Positions 27,455 to 35,085 of a stretch of DNA of 64,000 nucleotides are shown here, in pieces. Position 1 is the stretch's first letter; each line of letters opens with the position of its first letter. The position numbers and the translations under genes were made by a program. The stretch comes from Thermodesulforhabdaceae bacterium. GTDB lineage: Bacteria; Desulfobacterota; Syntrophobacteria; Syntrophobacterales; Thermodesulforhabdaceae. The notes under the pieces were generated by a model. The model did no database searches. It was not told the DNA's origin and saw nothing but the letters and a program-made list of their open reading frames with translations. The stretch covers positions 310,001 through 374,000 of the forward strand of contig JBBFKT010000001.1 in assembly GCA_037482015.1 (NCBI GenBank), written 5' to 3'.

Positions 27455-27827
27455 TGGATCTATCCTCCCGGGAGTTTCGGGAATTCCTTTTTTTCCTAGC
27501 GCTGAAATAAAAGGCAACCCCACATAACCCAAAGATATAGCCAATTCCAGCAAAAACTTCCTTCAGTCCTGGTTTTTCCATTGTATGGCGAAGCAGAGCA
27601 ATTTCTCTTTTAATTTGTCGCATTTCCTGGCTGAATTCCTGGGACTGTTGAGCGATTTGATCTTTTATTGCGGAAAGATCGCAAATGACTTGGTTCGAAG
27701 ATAGCTCAGGGGGTGCCTTCTGAATGTCTGAAACAGAGGGATTTTCCTGAGCCTTAAGTATTGATGCTAGCCCGAGCGTAGTAAACATGGCGGTAATAAA
27801 AAGCAAAATTCCTGCGATGATCTTCAT
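27441..27827 (-). CDS. NikL C-terminal-like membrane protein (split NikL, part 2)
   Basis: 128 residues: a signal/membrane segment (IIAGILLFITAMFTTLGLASIL), a periplasmic helical stretch predicted to coil (LSAIKDQIAQQSQEFSQEMRQIKREIALL) and a second membrane helix in EVFAGIGYIFGLCGVAFYFSARKK with a basic cytoplasmic tail. The GIGYIFGLxGxAxY helix is what I recall at the C-terminus of full-length NikL. Here it stands in its own gene, which begins inside the end of the gene for the NikL N-terminal half (4-base ATGA overlap) and ends inside nikM. Probably a small accessory subunit of the nickel ECF transporter. Confidence 0.65.
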   Translation of the reverse strand: MKIIAGILLFITAMFTTLGLASILKAQENPSVSDIQKAPPELSSNQVICDLSAIKDQIAQQSQEFSQEMRQIKREIALLRHTMEKPGLKEVFAGIGYIFGLCGVAFYFSARKKRNSRNSREDRSNAHS

Positions 27828-28159
27828 TTTCCTATGTCTTCCTTCTTGAGAACATATTCAGATTTGTGCCCCATTCCTGCGTCAAGGACGATTTTTGTTC
27901 CCACCGGGTCCTTGGGGATGTCAAAGGAAAAAGCGCCTTTATCATCCGTTGTGCCTTCAGTAATTTTAGATCCGTCTTTCCCGTAAACTTCGATTTTTCC
28001 GCCTTTTACCGGTGATCCATCTGCAAAGTAACTTTCGGTAAACACCTTGTCTTTTTCAACATAGGCTGCGATTTGAACTTTATGAGCAAAAACAAGGGAA
28101 GCAGAAAAAGTAAAGATGCTAACCATAACAGCCAAAAAAGCACATTTACGAGAAAACAT
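27824..28159 (-). CDS. NikL N-terminal-like periplasmic protein (split NikL, part 1)
   Basis: 111 residues: signal peptide (FLAVMVSIFTFSASLVFAH), then AHKVQIAAYVEKDKVFTESYF and ADGSPVKGGKIEVYGKDG followed by TDDKGAFSFDIP, the Ig/CNA-B-like repeat pattern of NikL. The mature protein would begin near AHKV, with a His available for metal. The ATG at 28159 has AGGAGG nine bases upstream and is preferred to the ORF start 14 codons earlier. It lacks the C-terminal helix of NikL, which is encoded by the next, overlapping gene. Acts at the periplasmic side of the nickel importer, by analogy. Confidence 0.72.
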   Translation of the reverse strand: MFSRKCAFLAVMVSIFTFSASLVFAHKVQIAAYVEKDKVFTESYFADGSPVKGGKIEVYGKDGSKITEGTTDDKGAFSFDIPKDPVGTKIVLDAGMGHKSEYVLKKEDIGK

Positions 28160-28272
28160 TTTCTTTGACCTCCTGGTTTTAGATTGTTGATGTTCATTCA
28201 AGAGGCGATCACTTGGCAGTATCTCTACAGCCTGTGTAATTTTATGTTAAGTAATCACCTCTATGATGTTTT

Positions 28273-29082
28273 TTACTTCATGTCCACCACGTGGACCCAA
28301 ATTACTCCGCCTATTTCAACATCTTTTTCCTGCCCATCTCGAGCGATTTTTTCAGGAGATTCAGTGAGGGCTGCAAATCCCCACCAGCCCGCTTTGGGCA
28401 TTGCGTAAGTAAAAACACCATTAGCGTCGGTTTTGATTACTTGAGTTACATAAGGATCAGCCGGGATGGATATTTTCTTTTTGTTTTCTGGAGAAGAGCT
28501 TAAATATTCCACTTCGACATCAATGAACGGAGCTGGTTTTCCATTGACTAGCACCTGACCTTGAAAAACATTACCAGTCCACAAACCGTAAGGGCGAGTA
28601 AGCGGAACGATTTCTATGGGAAGATTTGCCGGTTTGTCCCAGCCTTCCTCTTTTCCCAGAGCGTTAACTATGACTTTTGTATAGTGAATTATGAACTTAT
28701 CTTCTGAAGGTTCCCAGTATGGTGCCGGTTCTACCAGGAAGATGTAATCTCCAGCTTTTTTGACCGTGTAAGATGTTTCCCAGTAAGTATAAGATTTGTC
28801 CTGGGATTTGCCCTTACCTTTTTTAGCCACAAGGCTTTGAGTCAGGTTTTCCTCCTGTCCGCTATGAAATACAGTCACTTTCTTGGGTTTTTCCATTTCC
28901 ATGTAAACATCTTCCATGGGGTGGATAAATTTGATGTCAAGGATTATCTTCTTTGAATCTTTGGATATGATGATGTCATCCGATGGAATGATGACCCCAA
29001 AGTGAGCTCTGGCAGAGGACGCAATTAACACTCCGAAAATCACAATACCCAAACAAATGAAACAGAATTTTACTTTTTGCAT
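28273..29082 (-). CDS. nikK: NikK/DUF4198 periplasmic component of the nickel transporter
   Basis: 269 residues with a clear signal peptide ([23 protein letters not shown]) and the DUF4198 pattern: [49 protein letters not shown] and a C-terminal [18 protein letters not shown]. In nickel ECF systems NikK accompanies NikM and NikL and probably delivers or gates nickel in the periplasm. The His after the signal-peptide site may be the N-terminal ligand. AGGAGG stands six bases from the ATG. First gene of the nik run; it has its own promoter-like leader (29113-29222). Confidence 0.83.
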   Translation of the reverse strand: MQKVKFCFICLGIVIFGVLIASSARAHFGVIIPSDDIIISKDSKKIILDIKFIHPMEDVYMEMEKPKKVTVFHSGQEENLTQSLVAKKGKGKSQDKSYTYWETSYTVKKAGDYIFLVEPAPYWEPSEDKFIIHYTKVIVNALGKEEGWDKPANLPIEIVPLTRPYGLWTGNVFQGQVLVNGKPAPFIDVEVEYLSSSPENKKKISIPADPYVTQVIKTDANGVFTYAMPKAGWWGFAALTESPEKIARDGQEKDVEIGGVIWVHVVDMK

Positions 29083-29112
29083 CTTTCTCCTCCTGTCGCT
29101 TAAGTGGTTGAC

Positions 29113-29155
29113 AAAAAATAAAGCCAGCTTCCCCTGTATGGAAAAGCTGGCCTTC
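29113..29155 (-). terminator. hairpin with T-run in the nikK leader
   Basis: On the minus strand AGCCAGCTTCCCC-type arms pair (GCCAGCTTTTCC with GGGGAAGCTGGC) and are followed by TTTATTTTTTG. It can end the HD-domain transcript or act as an attenuator for nikK, since a promoter-like pair lies between the HD gene stop and this hairpin. An alternative CTGG/CCAG hairpin just upstream would compete with it. Confidence 0.6.
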
Positions 29156-29192
29156 TGACCAGTATCACTTTAGCTTCAGCTAAAGCAGTAAT

Positions 29193-29222
29193 TGCATACA
29201 ACTTTACTTTTTATTTTGTCAA
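29193..29222 (-). promoter_or_regulatory. putative sigma70-type promoter of nikK
   Basis: On the minus strand TTGACA is followed after 18 bases by TATGCA. A 7-bp hairpin (CTTTAGC-TGAA-GCTAAAG) lies at the expected transcript start. No NikR consensus was recognised. Confidence 0.45.
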
Positions 29223-29245
29223 TAGAATCATCCTAAAGTTAGATT

Positions 29246-29851
29246 TTATGGATTTTCGCAGGCTTTTACCCACCAATCATCGTTGCCTTTGAACCACCAG
29301 TCGGTCCAGTCAGTTGCGAGAATGGATTCGGCTAAAAGTTTTCCTTGATGGGTATAAAGTCTCTTAAGAAGATACTCGATCCATTTAGAAGCGTAGGGAT
29401 TTCCAAGATCTTTCTGTTCTTTTAGTTCCAGCAAAAGATCAAGCTGATCGGCATCGTGAACGAGTTTGGCTGCTTCTGAACATCCAGTCCTGTATTCATT
29501 CCAGTAGGCTCTGTATAATTCCTTCCAGGGAAGGTTTTCTGTGGCGTCAATGAAGGCTTTTTCTTCGTTGACCGAGACGTATCTTTTGTGAACGTAATTG
29601 TGGTCACCGGTTCTGGCTTCCTGAATGTCGTGAAGCAAAGCCATTATAACTATTTTGGCTGGATCGGGATGTTCAGCCATAAGAGCGAGAACGTGAGATA
29701 TAAAGGCTACTCGAAATGAGTGATCTGCAATAGATTCTCCCCCCGAACCAAGAAAAGGATAGCCGAGGCGAGGCATTTTCTTAAGCATGCCCAGTTCAAA
29801 AAGAAATTTGGCTATGCCTTCTCTATCAGTTGACGTGGTAGTGGTGCCCAT
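29246..29851 (-). CDS. HD-domain phosphohydrolase (YfbR/HDDC2-like)
   Basis: 201 residues with the HD metal-binding signature: H in IADHSFRVA (about 43), HD in ALLHDIQEARTGD (about 74) and D in VHDADQLD (about 133). Relatives are 5'-deoxynucleotidases active on dNMPs. The protein is cytosolic and starts at ATG with GAGG upstream. It overlaps the 3' end of the SlyD-like gene by 26 bases, so the two are coupled. A nucleotidase has no evident link to nickel; the pairing may be only positional. Confidence 0.8.
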   Translation of the reverse strand: MGTTTTSTDREGIAKFLFELGMLKKMPRLGYPFLGSGGESIADHSFRVAFISHVLALMAEHPDPAKIVIMALLHDIQEARTGDHNYVHKRYVSVNEEKAFIDATENLPWKELYRAYWNEYRTGCSEAAKLVHDADQLDLLLELKEQKDLGNPYASKWIEYLLKRLYTHQGKLLAESILATDWTDWWFKGNDDWWVKACENP

Positions 29852-30329
29852 GATGATGCCTCGTTGTAGAAATAACTCTACCTTCCTGGAATTCTCTGAG
29901 AGTTGCCCATCTTACCGATTCTATCCGAATCTTAATCCATCGAGGTTCTTCATCGGCTTCGGTAATTTTTTTGCCAATTATGCCATCGGGAAGCACATCA
30001 TCTACTAAGATCATCTCAGTAGAACCGTTGCCTTGAATAACCGGAACTTTCATTCCTTTTTTAGGCTCAATGCCTTCAGGAAGAGACGAAAAGGGGAAGA
30101 ACTCAATTGCCTGATCGGGTGGCGATGATGGAGAAAGCTTTATGGGCAGAGTCGTTTCAGCACCTTCCTCCATGCCAATTACGGCAATTTCAATGTTTCT
30201 TGGTAGCATATCACGCCCGATAAGAACCTCCATTTTGTGTATCTTGCTAGGTTCTGGTTTACTGTCTTCCTCGGGAGAAGACAAAAAGTAATAAGAAAAG
30301 GTCACAACCGTGTTGTCACGAACCCTCAT
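29826..30329 (-). CDS. SlyD-like FKBP peptidyl-prolyl isomerase with His-rich tail
   Basis: 167 residues. The opening DNTVVTFSYYFL, then IGRDMLPRNIEIAVIGMEEGAETTLPI and LPEGIEPKKGMKVPVI fit the SlyD layout (FKBP halves around an insert-in-flap domain), though the family's FG/Y ligand residues are only partly kept. The C-terminus HHHGHHYHVN is a compact metal-binding tail like the His-rich end of SlyD, which stores and delivers nickel to hydrogenase in E. coli. Position between nickel uptake genes and a CnrYXH-like sensing set supports a nickel-chaperone role; that is inference. About 70 bases separate it from the CnrX-like gene's stop at 30422. Confidence 0.7.
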   Translation of the reverse strand: MRVRDNTVVTFSYYFLSSPEEDSKPEPSKIHKMEVLIGRDMLPRNIEIAVIGMEEGAETTLPIKLSPSSPPDQAIEFFPFSSLPEGIEPKKGMKVPVIQGNGSTEMILVDDVLPDGIIGKKITEADEEPRWIKIRIESVRWATLREFQEGRVISTTRHHHGHHYHVN

Positions 30330-30421
30330 TTTATCCCTGCCAATGATGATATTTTTATTATAAGGTTTTAGAAACCATCCGCTATATAGCAGTTCAGTGT
30401 ATGACCGTCAACCGCCCGGGT

Positions 30422-30859
30422 TTACTCTGGAGGAGGCGGTGGATGTGATTCGAGACGGTGTTTTCTGAAACGTTCTCTATCCTTAATAAGTTTATATTTG
30501 ATTTTGATCCAACGTTCTTTTTGTTCCTCGGTGAGAACCTTCTCAATCTTTTCCAGTCCCTCTCTGAATACAGCATCTTCTTCAGGGAAATGTCTTTTTC
30601 TGATCTCTTCTATTTTTTTTAGACTTTCGTAAACAATTTCGTCGACCGCTTTAAACTGATCTGGCGTAAAATTAAGTTCTCGGTCAAGCCTTTCTACTAT
30701 CAGCATATGCCGATCTTCCGGTTTTCGGCTGAAGATCTTGTGAATTTTATTCTTGGTGTAGTAAGTGCCCCAGGCCCATCCCCAGAAGAAACCGCATATA
30801 AATGCTATTAGCGTGAGTATCAGGACTTTACTATAGACGCTTTTTAGGAATTCCTTCAT
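30422..30859 (-). CDS. CnrX-like membrane-anchored periplasmic metal sensor
   Basis: 145 residues with one N-terminal membrane helix (VLILTLIAFICGFFWGWAWGTYY) and a helical periplasmic part: LNFTPDQFKAVDEIVYESLKKIEEIRKRH and LTEEQKERWIKIKYK, the LTxxQ pattern of the Spy/CpxP/CnrX superfamily. Size and topology match CnrX, the Ni/Co sensor that releases the anti-sigma factor CnrY. The C-terminus is a Pro-rich SHPPPPPE. It follows the anti-sigma and ECF sigma genes with a 12-base gap. His residues near the helices could bind metal; CnrX-type ligands cannot be confirmed by eye. A zinc-resistance (ZraP) relation is the alternative. Confidence 0.68.
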   Translation of the reverse strand: MKEFLKSVYSKVLILTLIAFICGFFWGWAWGTYYTKNKIHKIFSRKPEDRHMLIVERLDRELNFTPDQFKAVDEIVYESLKKIEEIRKRHFPEEDAVFREGLEKIEKVLTEEQKERWIKIKYKLIKDRERFRKHRLESHPPPPPE

Positions 30860-30871
30860 AAGTCTACTCTC

Positions 30872-31174
30872 TTACAAAATAATGTCCTGTTCTAATTCAA
30901 AAGCTAAACCCACTATATCAAGATTTAGCTGCTGCTGGACGATAAGAAGCATGACGAAACCTGAAAATAAGGCTAAGGCAATACCAATACTAAAGCGTTT
31001 GCTGATTGGGAATGGAAAGCCCCAGGAATATGGCAGGAAATCAGCAGTATTTGCTATGTCATAAATTTTCCGCATGAGGTTTTCTTGCCATTTATCGCTT
31101 AAGTTAACGTTCTGCTGAGCATTATACAGGCGCTTTAAAAGTCTAAAAAGTCTTTCTTCAGACTTTTTGTCCAT
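30872..31174 (-). CDS. small single-pass anti-sigma factor (CnrY-like position)
   Basis: 100 residues: a charged cytosolic N-terminus (about 1-58, MDKKSEERLFRLLKRLYNAQQNV) and one membrane helix (ISKRFSIGIALALFSGFVMLLIV, about 57-80) with a short periplasmic end. This is the topology of ECF anti-sigma factors such as CnrY. The gene starts 17 bases inside the end of the ECF sigma gene, so both are made together, which is the usual arrangement for a sigma and its inhibitor. No zinc-binding HxxxCxxC motif is present. The call rests on position and topology more than on sequence similarity. Confidence 0.7.
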   Translation of the reverse strand: MDKKSEERLFRLLKRLYNAQQNVNLSDKWQENLMRKIYDIANTADFLPYSWGFPFPISKRFSIGIALALFSGFVMLLIVQQQLNLDIVGLAFELEQDIIL

Positions 31175-31775
31175 GACCTCGCTTCCTTAGTTCTTTATCG
31201 ATCATTGATCTTAGTTTCCTTCTTGCTCGAAAAAGACGAATTTTTACTCCACCCCTTGTTGCTCCTATTAAATCAGCAACTTCACTGTGACTTCGATTTT
31301 CAAAATACACGAGTTCAACCACCATTCTATCCACAGGATTAAGCCGCCCCATTGCCCACTGGAGTAATTCTTGGAGTCTTTTGAATTCTTCTTCTGAAAT
31401 ATCCTCGTCATCTGAGTTATTTGCCGCTCCTACTAATTTTCGTTCCAGGAGATCCGCGTGTTCGTCTCCCAATTCTGAAAGTATTTGTTCCTTCTGTTTA
31501 CTTTTTTGCCGCCAGTAATTCACACATGCCCTTACAGCGATTCGGCTTAGCCAGCTTGAGAAAGCTTGAGGATCTTTTATTTTGGGGATATTGGAAAAGG
31601 CGCTGATGAAAACTTCCTGAGCCACGTCTTCTACATCCTGGTAGGGGACGTGGCGCGATAGGATTCGCGCCACATGGTCCCGGTATTTCAATACGAGAAT
31701 TTCAAAAGCTTGAATGTCTCCCGCAAGAACACTTTCAATTACCAGTTCGTCTGATATGGAAGAAAAATCGTTCAT
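31158..31775 (-). CDS. ECF-type RNA polymerase sigma factor
   Basis: 205 residues with sigma region 2 (FEILVLKYRDHVARILSRHV, DVEDVAQEVFISAFSNIPKIKDPQAFSSWLSRIA in pieces) and region 4 (LNPVDRMVVELVYFENRSHSEVADLIGATRGGVKIRLFRARRKL). Standard length for ECF sigma factors. It overlaps its probable anti-sigma gene by 17 bases, and a CnrX-like sensor gene follows, so the order is sigma, anti-sigma, sensor. A Spy-like protein gene lies just upstream on the same strand, a likely target or co-regulated stress protein. AAAGGTGC precedes the ATG. Confidence 0.9.
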   Translation of the reverse strand: MNDFSSISDELVIESVLAGDIQAFEILVLKYRDHVARILSRHVPYQDVEDVAQEVFISAFSNIPKIKDPQAFSSWLSRIAVRACVNYWRQKSKQKEQILSELGDEHADLLERKLVGAANNSDDEDISEEEFKRLQELLQWAMGRLNPVDRMVVELVYFENRSHSEVADLIGATRGGVKIRLFRARRKLRSMIDKELRKRGHGQKV

Positions 31776-31796
31776 GCACCTTTTTATATTTTTGGT

Positions 31797-32357
31797 TTAT
31801 TCATTTAGGAAACGCATTAATTCACCTTCCCATCTTCGATGGAATTTGTCAAATCGCTTCTGGATGCAGCTATCAAACTGGGTTTTTTGAGAGTCGGAAA
31901 GCAAATTTTTGATTTCCTTCAGCATGGACAACCTTAGAATTAGCATATTTTCCCTGACCTTGCTGACATCCTGAAAGGCTTTCCTGATAGTCTGTTCGTC
32001 TCCACTTTTTACGGCGTTTTGAAGAGCTTCCGATTTGTTGTCTAGCTCAGACCAGAGATTGTTAATTTCTGCTCTGTGAGATTCATAAATCTTTTTCAGT
32101 TCAGTTTTTTGCTTTTCGTCAAATTGTAAATTCGCCAGGCAAGATAGTTTGTGGGGCTTTGTCCCGTGAGGAGCTGCCATACCCATCTTTGGGCCCATCA
32201 TTGAACGATGCGGCTCCACCATTGGATGTTGTTGATCCTGAGCTTGGACCTGTGGTGCCGGTTTTGGTGACTGTTCTTCACTGAATCCATACCTTGCCAC
32301 CCCTAGAAAAGCAATTACTGATCCGATCACGATCAGTCCTTTCATTAGAGTTTTCAT
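31797..32357 (-). CDS. Spy/CpxP-type LTxxQ periplasmic protein
   Basis: 186 residues: signal peptide (LMKGLIVIGSVIAFLGVARYGFS), a Met/His/Pro-rich mature start (HPMVEPHRSMMGPKMGMAAPHG) and a helical bundle with LQFDEKQKTELKKIYESHRAEI and LLSDSQKTQFDS, the two degenerate LTxxQ motifs of the family. Members act as envelope chaperones or metal-responsive stress proteins. The Met/His-rich stretch suggests copper or nickel binding, an inference. AGGAGG stands nearby upstream. It leads the ECF sigma gene by 21 bases, so all four genes to 30422 likely form one operon. Confidence 0.78.
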   Translation of the reverse strand: MKTLMKGLIVIGSVIAFLGVARYGFSEEQSPKPAPQVQAQDQQHPMVEPHRSMMGPKMGMAAPHGTKPHKLSCLANLQFDEKQKTELKKIYESHRAEINNLWSELDNKSEALQNAVKSGDEQTIRKAFQDVSKVRENMLILRLSMLKEIKNLLSDSQKTQFDSCIQKRFDKFHRRWEGELMRFLNE

Positions 32358-33020
32358 CCTTACATCCTCCTGTTCACTTTTTGATCTGTTCGGTTTTTAC
32401 CCACCGAATTCGTTTTAATAGTCGGTAAGCCGTGAAAAAGTTACTAAGTTTTTAATCTCTTCTTACTTCACGATTTAATTTGTTTTTTTAAGAAAAAACG
32501 CCTTTAGGGGAGATTTACAGCTATCATACCCCTATCTTGCTTCTTAGAAATCCGCTAACTTCTCATTATGTGATACTTTTTCGTTTTTTTGAAAAAATGT
32601 GCTGAACCGAAGGGTTACCTTTCTCTCTTTTCTAACTTTCCGACTCGCTAGATGATTTTGAATGGGGATGTCCAAGTTGGAATTATCGAAAAGTTGCCCT
32701 CAATCGTTTTTGACCGAGCAGAAGTCTTTGGGGTAGTAATCCTGAGCAACACCGCTGGAATTTAGAATGGTGATAGCTCGTGAAGTAAAACAATAAGGCT
32801 AGTGGCGACAGAAGGTTCTTAGCTCGGCAGTCAAAGTTCTCTCTAGAGTGGTTATTAGAAATAATGATCTCTTGCATTGTTAGAAAAGGCGATCACGTGA
32901 CTTTTGGATACTCAATCAGTTTAGTGTGCTTAGTAACTGTATTTTTGGTTGGCAGGGCACAGCACCTTTGTGCCCTGTAGGCTGGGGCTAGGGTAGGGAC
33001 TAAGAAAGGAGTGTGTTCGA
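32358..33020. other. 663-base gap before dnaA
   Basis: Divergent promoter space between the Spy-like gene and dnaA. I see no DnaA boxes (TTATCCACA type), no AT-rich unwinding repeats and no tRNA. One palindrome (GGGCACA ... TGTGCCC) at about 32957-32979 lies 40 bases before the dnaA start. The only ORF inside (about 64 codons, minus strand) has no ribosome site or family resemblance. Confidence 0.5.
32957..32979 (+). repeat. palindrome in the dnaA leader
   Basis: GGGCACAGCACCTTTGTGCCC gives a 7-bp perfect stem. It resembles the palindromic modules followed by TGTAGG elsewhere in the window. It may form a hairpin in the dnaA leader transcript. Confidence 0.45.
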
Positions 33021-34448
33021 GTGTCAGGAAGTGTGCTGGACGCCGGTGTATGGCAGGACATCAGAACAAAGCTCGAGCAGACTCTTACGCGAGGGCAATT
33101 CGATTTATGGATTGCTCCTCTTGAATACTTTGGAACAGAAGGCGAAGTTCTTTTTCTTGGTTGTCAGAACGAGTTTCATGTTCAGTGGATGAGAGAGCGA
33201 CTTGAAAGGAAGATTCTTGGTGTCATTCAAACTGTTCTTCCCCAGGTTAGAAAAATCCGATATCAACTTGTAAATGACTATAAAAAAAATGATGTGCTCA
33301 ATAATAAGGGCGAAAACGAAGAAGAGCTGCCTGCTTCCAAACCAACTTCACCACTCCCACGACAACTGAGCATTGGCGATGTATATCCGGTAAGGGTTTC
33401 ACCTTTTAATCCTCGTTTTACCTTCGACGATTTTGTTACTGGACAATGTAACCAACTAGCTTATGCTTCCTCTCTTGCTGTGGCAACGGGGAAATACTAT
33501 AGCCTTCAAGCTCTTTACATAATGGCTGATTCAGGTCTTGGAAAAAGTCATCTTTCTCAGGCTATCGGTAATTACATTTTTAAGAACAATCCCCAGGTTA
33601 AGGTTTACTACACAACCGCAGAGCAATTCGCTAATGAGATGATATCGGCTCTTAAACAGGATCGTATGGAGGCTTTTAAGGAGAAGTATCGTTCCAACTG
33701 CGACATCTTGCTTTTGGAACGAGTAGAATTTTTCGGTGGCAAGGAAAAGATACAGTCTGAGCTTATCTACACTCTGGATGAACTAATGGATCGCGGCAAA
33801 AAGATCATCTGCACTTCATCTAAACTTCCACGTGATATATCCCGCCTACACACTGAACTTAAATCACGTTTTTCTGGAGCTTTTATTACTCCTATTGATT
33901 ATCCCGATTTTGAAACGAGACTGAACATTCTTAAAAAGAAAGCAACCAAAGAACGAGCTAAAATTCCTATCAAGGTCTTGGAATTTTTGGCAGAATACAT
34001 TGAAGGCGATGTAAGAAGACTTGAAAGTTCTCTCGTGGGTATAATTGCTAAAAGCAATATTCTTGGTGTCCCCATCACCATGGAACTGGCTAAGGACGTG
34101 GTGGCTACGGTCCAGGGCAATCTGCCACTTGTGAGCATTTCTCTAATTCAGGATCTGGTATGCGAAGCGTTCAACATTCGCAAAGAAGATCTTTTATCTG
34201 CAAGCAGAAAAAGGGAAATAATGATGGCTCGAAAGGTCGCTCTTTATCTTAGTCGTGAATATACAAGAGAAACTCTTCAGAGCATCGCTCGAGCTTTTAA
34301 TAGAACTCATAGCACCGTTCTTCACGCTCTTAAGGAAGTTCAAAAAAACATTAATTCTCAGAGTGATCCGTTGCGTAAATATATTGACTATGTTGCAGGC
34401 AAACTAAAAGCTCAGTGTGCCTTTGCTCGTTTTAATGTTCAGCTTTAG
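33021..34448 (+). CDS. dnaA: DnaA-family protein with altered Walker B
   Basis: 475 residues with DnaA layout: domain I (WQDIRTKLEQTLTRGQFDLWIAPLE), linker, AAA+ domain III (FTFDDFVTGQCNQLAYASSLAVA; Walker A ADSGLGKSHL; sensor I CTSSKLPRDI; arginine-finger box LKSRF; TRLNILKKKA) and domain IV (RKREIMMARKVALYLSREYT, RTHSTVLHALKEV). Walker B, normally LLIDDIQF, reads LLLERVEFF, so both acidic residues of the DD pair are changed, and the DNA-binding signature has Thr in place of the Asp of DHTTVLHA. The start is GTG with AAAGGAG nine bases upstream. No dnaN, recF or gyrB follow. It may be a second DnaA rather than the main initiator. Confidence 0.85.
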   Translation: MSGSVLDAGVWQDIRTKLEQTLTRGQFDLWIAPLEYFGTEGEVLFLGCQNEFHVQWMRERLERKILGVIQTVLPQVRKIRYQLVNDYKKNDVLNNKGENEEELPASKPTSPLPRQLSIGDVYPVRVSPFNPRFTFDDFVTGQCNQLAYASSLAVATGKYYSLQALYIMADSGLGKSHLSQAIGNYIFKNNPQVKVYYTTAEQFANEMISALKQDRMEAFKEKYRSNCDILLLERVEFFGGKEKIQSELIYTLDELMDRGKKIICTSSKLPRDISRLHTELKSRFSGAFITPIDYPDFETRLNILKKKATKERAKIPIKVLEFLAEYIEGDVRRLESSLVGIIAKSNILGVPITMELAKDVVATVQGNLPLVSISLIQDLVCEAFNIRKEDLLSASRKREIMMARKVALYLSREYTRETLQSIARAFNRTHSTVLHALKEVQKNINSQSDPLRKYIDYVAGKLKAQCAFARFNVQL

Positions 34449-35085
34449 AACCGTGGCACAACTCTTTAGCAAGTATTTCATAAAGTTCTTTACGAAAGGT
34501 TTTGGAAAGCTGCTCGGTGAGTTCTGTTATTTTTTGAGCAAAAGCCTCCGGATTGTTTGTGGATACTGGCTGGCTTTTCATTTCATAGTGCTTCTTAAAA
34601 AGAATGGAAGCCTTTGGCTGTTTTTGCCATACTGTAATAGTAACTTCCATTACGGCATAGTATCCTTTTTCGGTGTTTACCCAGCTCCAGCGTTCTACTA
34701 CTCCGCTTAACTCCATTCCTATCATTTTGCCGCTGGTTTCGATAGTTTCATAAGCCCCGGAAAACATACCGTCTCGGTCGATATCTTTTCGAATCCATTC
34801 GGCAAGAAGTGTTCCGGGTCTATCAATCCATTGGTGAGATCTAGAGACTGACACTTGGAAGTTGCCTGATTCTACAACCATTTCTGTGCTGTCAAAAGGG
34901 CTGGCGGCGTGAAATGACCATACTTTAAGAACCTTGTCTTGAATTGCTGAACAGGATAGTGGAGTAATCCCGTGGTAGGAATAATTTAATTGATGATATT
35001 CTATGGGAGGTGCTTTGGGTATGATCGATCCTCCACATCCCCAGATTATCAAGGCACACAGGATAAAAAGTAACGTTCTTTTCAT
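34432..35085 (-). CDS. ABC-type transport auxiliary lipoprotein (Mla/Mce operon)
   Basis: 217 residues with a lipoprotein signal (LLFILCALIIWGCGG; lipobox Cys at about 17). The mature part has the pattern of the PqiC/ABC-type auxiliary family (VLKVWSFHAASPFDSTEMVV, WIDRPGTLLAEWI). Such outer-membrane or periplasmic lipoproteins accompany MCE-domain lipid transporters. The ATG overlaps the stop of the MlaD gene as ATGA, so the two are coupled. The 3' end overlaps the convergent dnaA by 17 bases. Confidence 0.75.
   Translation of the reverse strand: MKRTLLFILCALIIWGCGGSIIPKAPPIEYHQLNYSYHGITPLSCSAIQDKVLKVWSFHAASPFDSTEMVVESGNFQVSVSRSHQWIDRPGTLLAEWIRKDIDRDGMFSGAYETIETSGKMIGMELSGVVERWSWVNTEKGYYAVMEVTITVWQKQPKASILFKKHYEMKSQPVSTNNPEAFAQKITELTEQLSKTFRKELYEILAKELCHGSKAEH

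Noticed and set aside
32683-32877. 64-codon minus-strand ORF in the gap before dnaA
   Set aside because: No ribosome site, no recognisable motif and unusual composition.
32358-33020. Replication origin next to dnaA
   Set aside because: No DnaA-box cluster, no AT-rich 13-mer repeats and no dnaN/recF/gyrB neighbours were seen; the dnaA gene itself is atypical.
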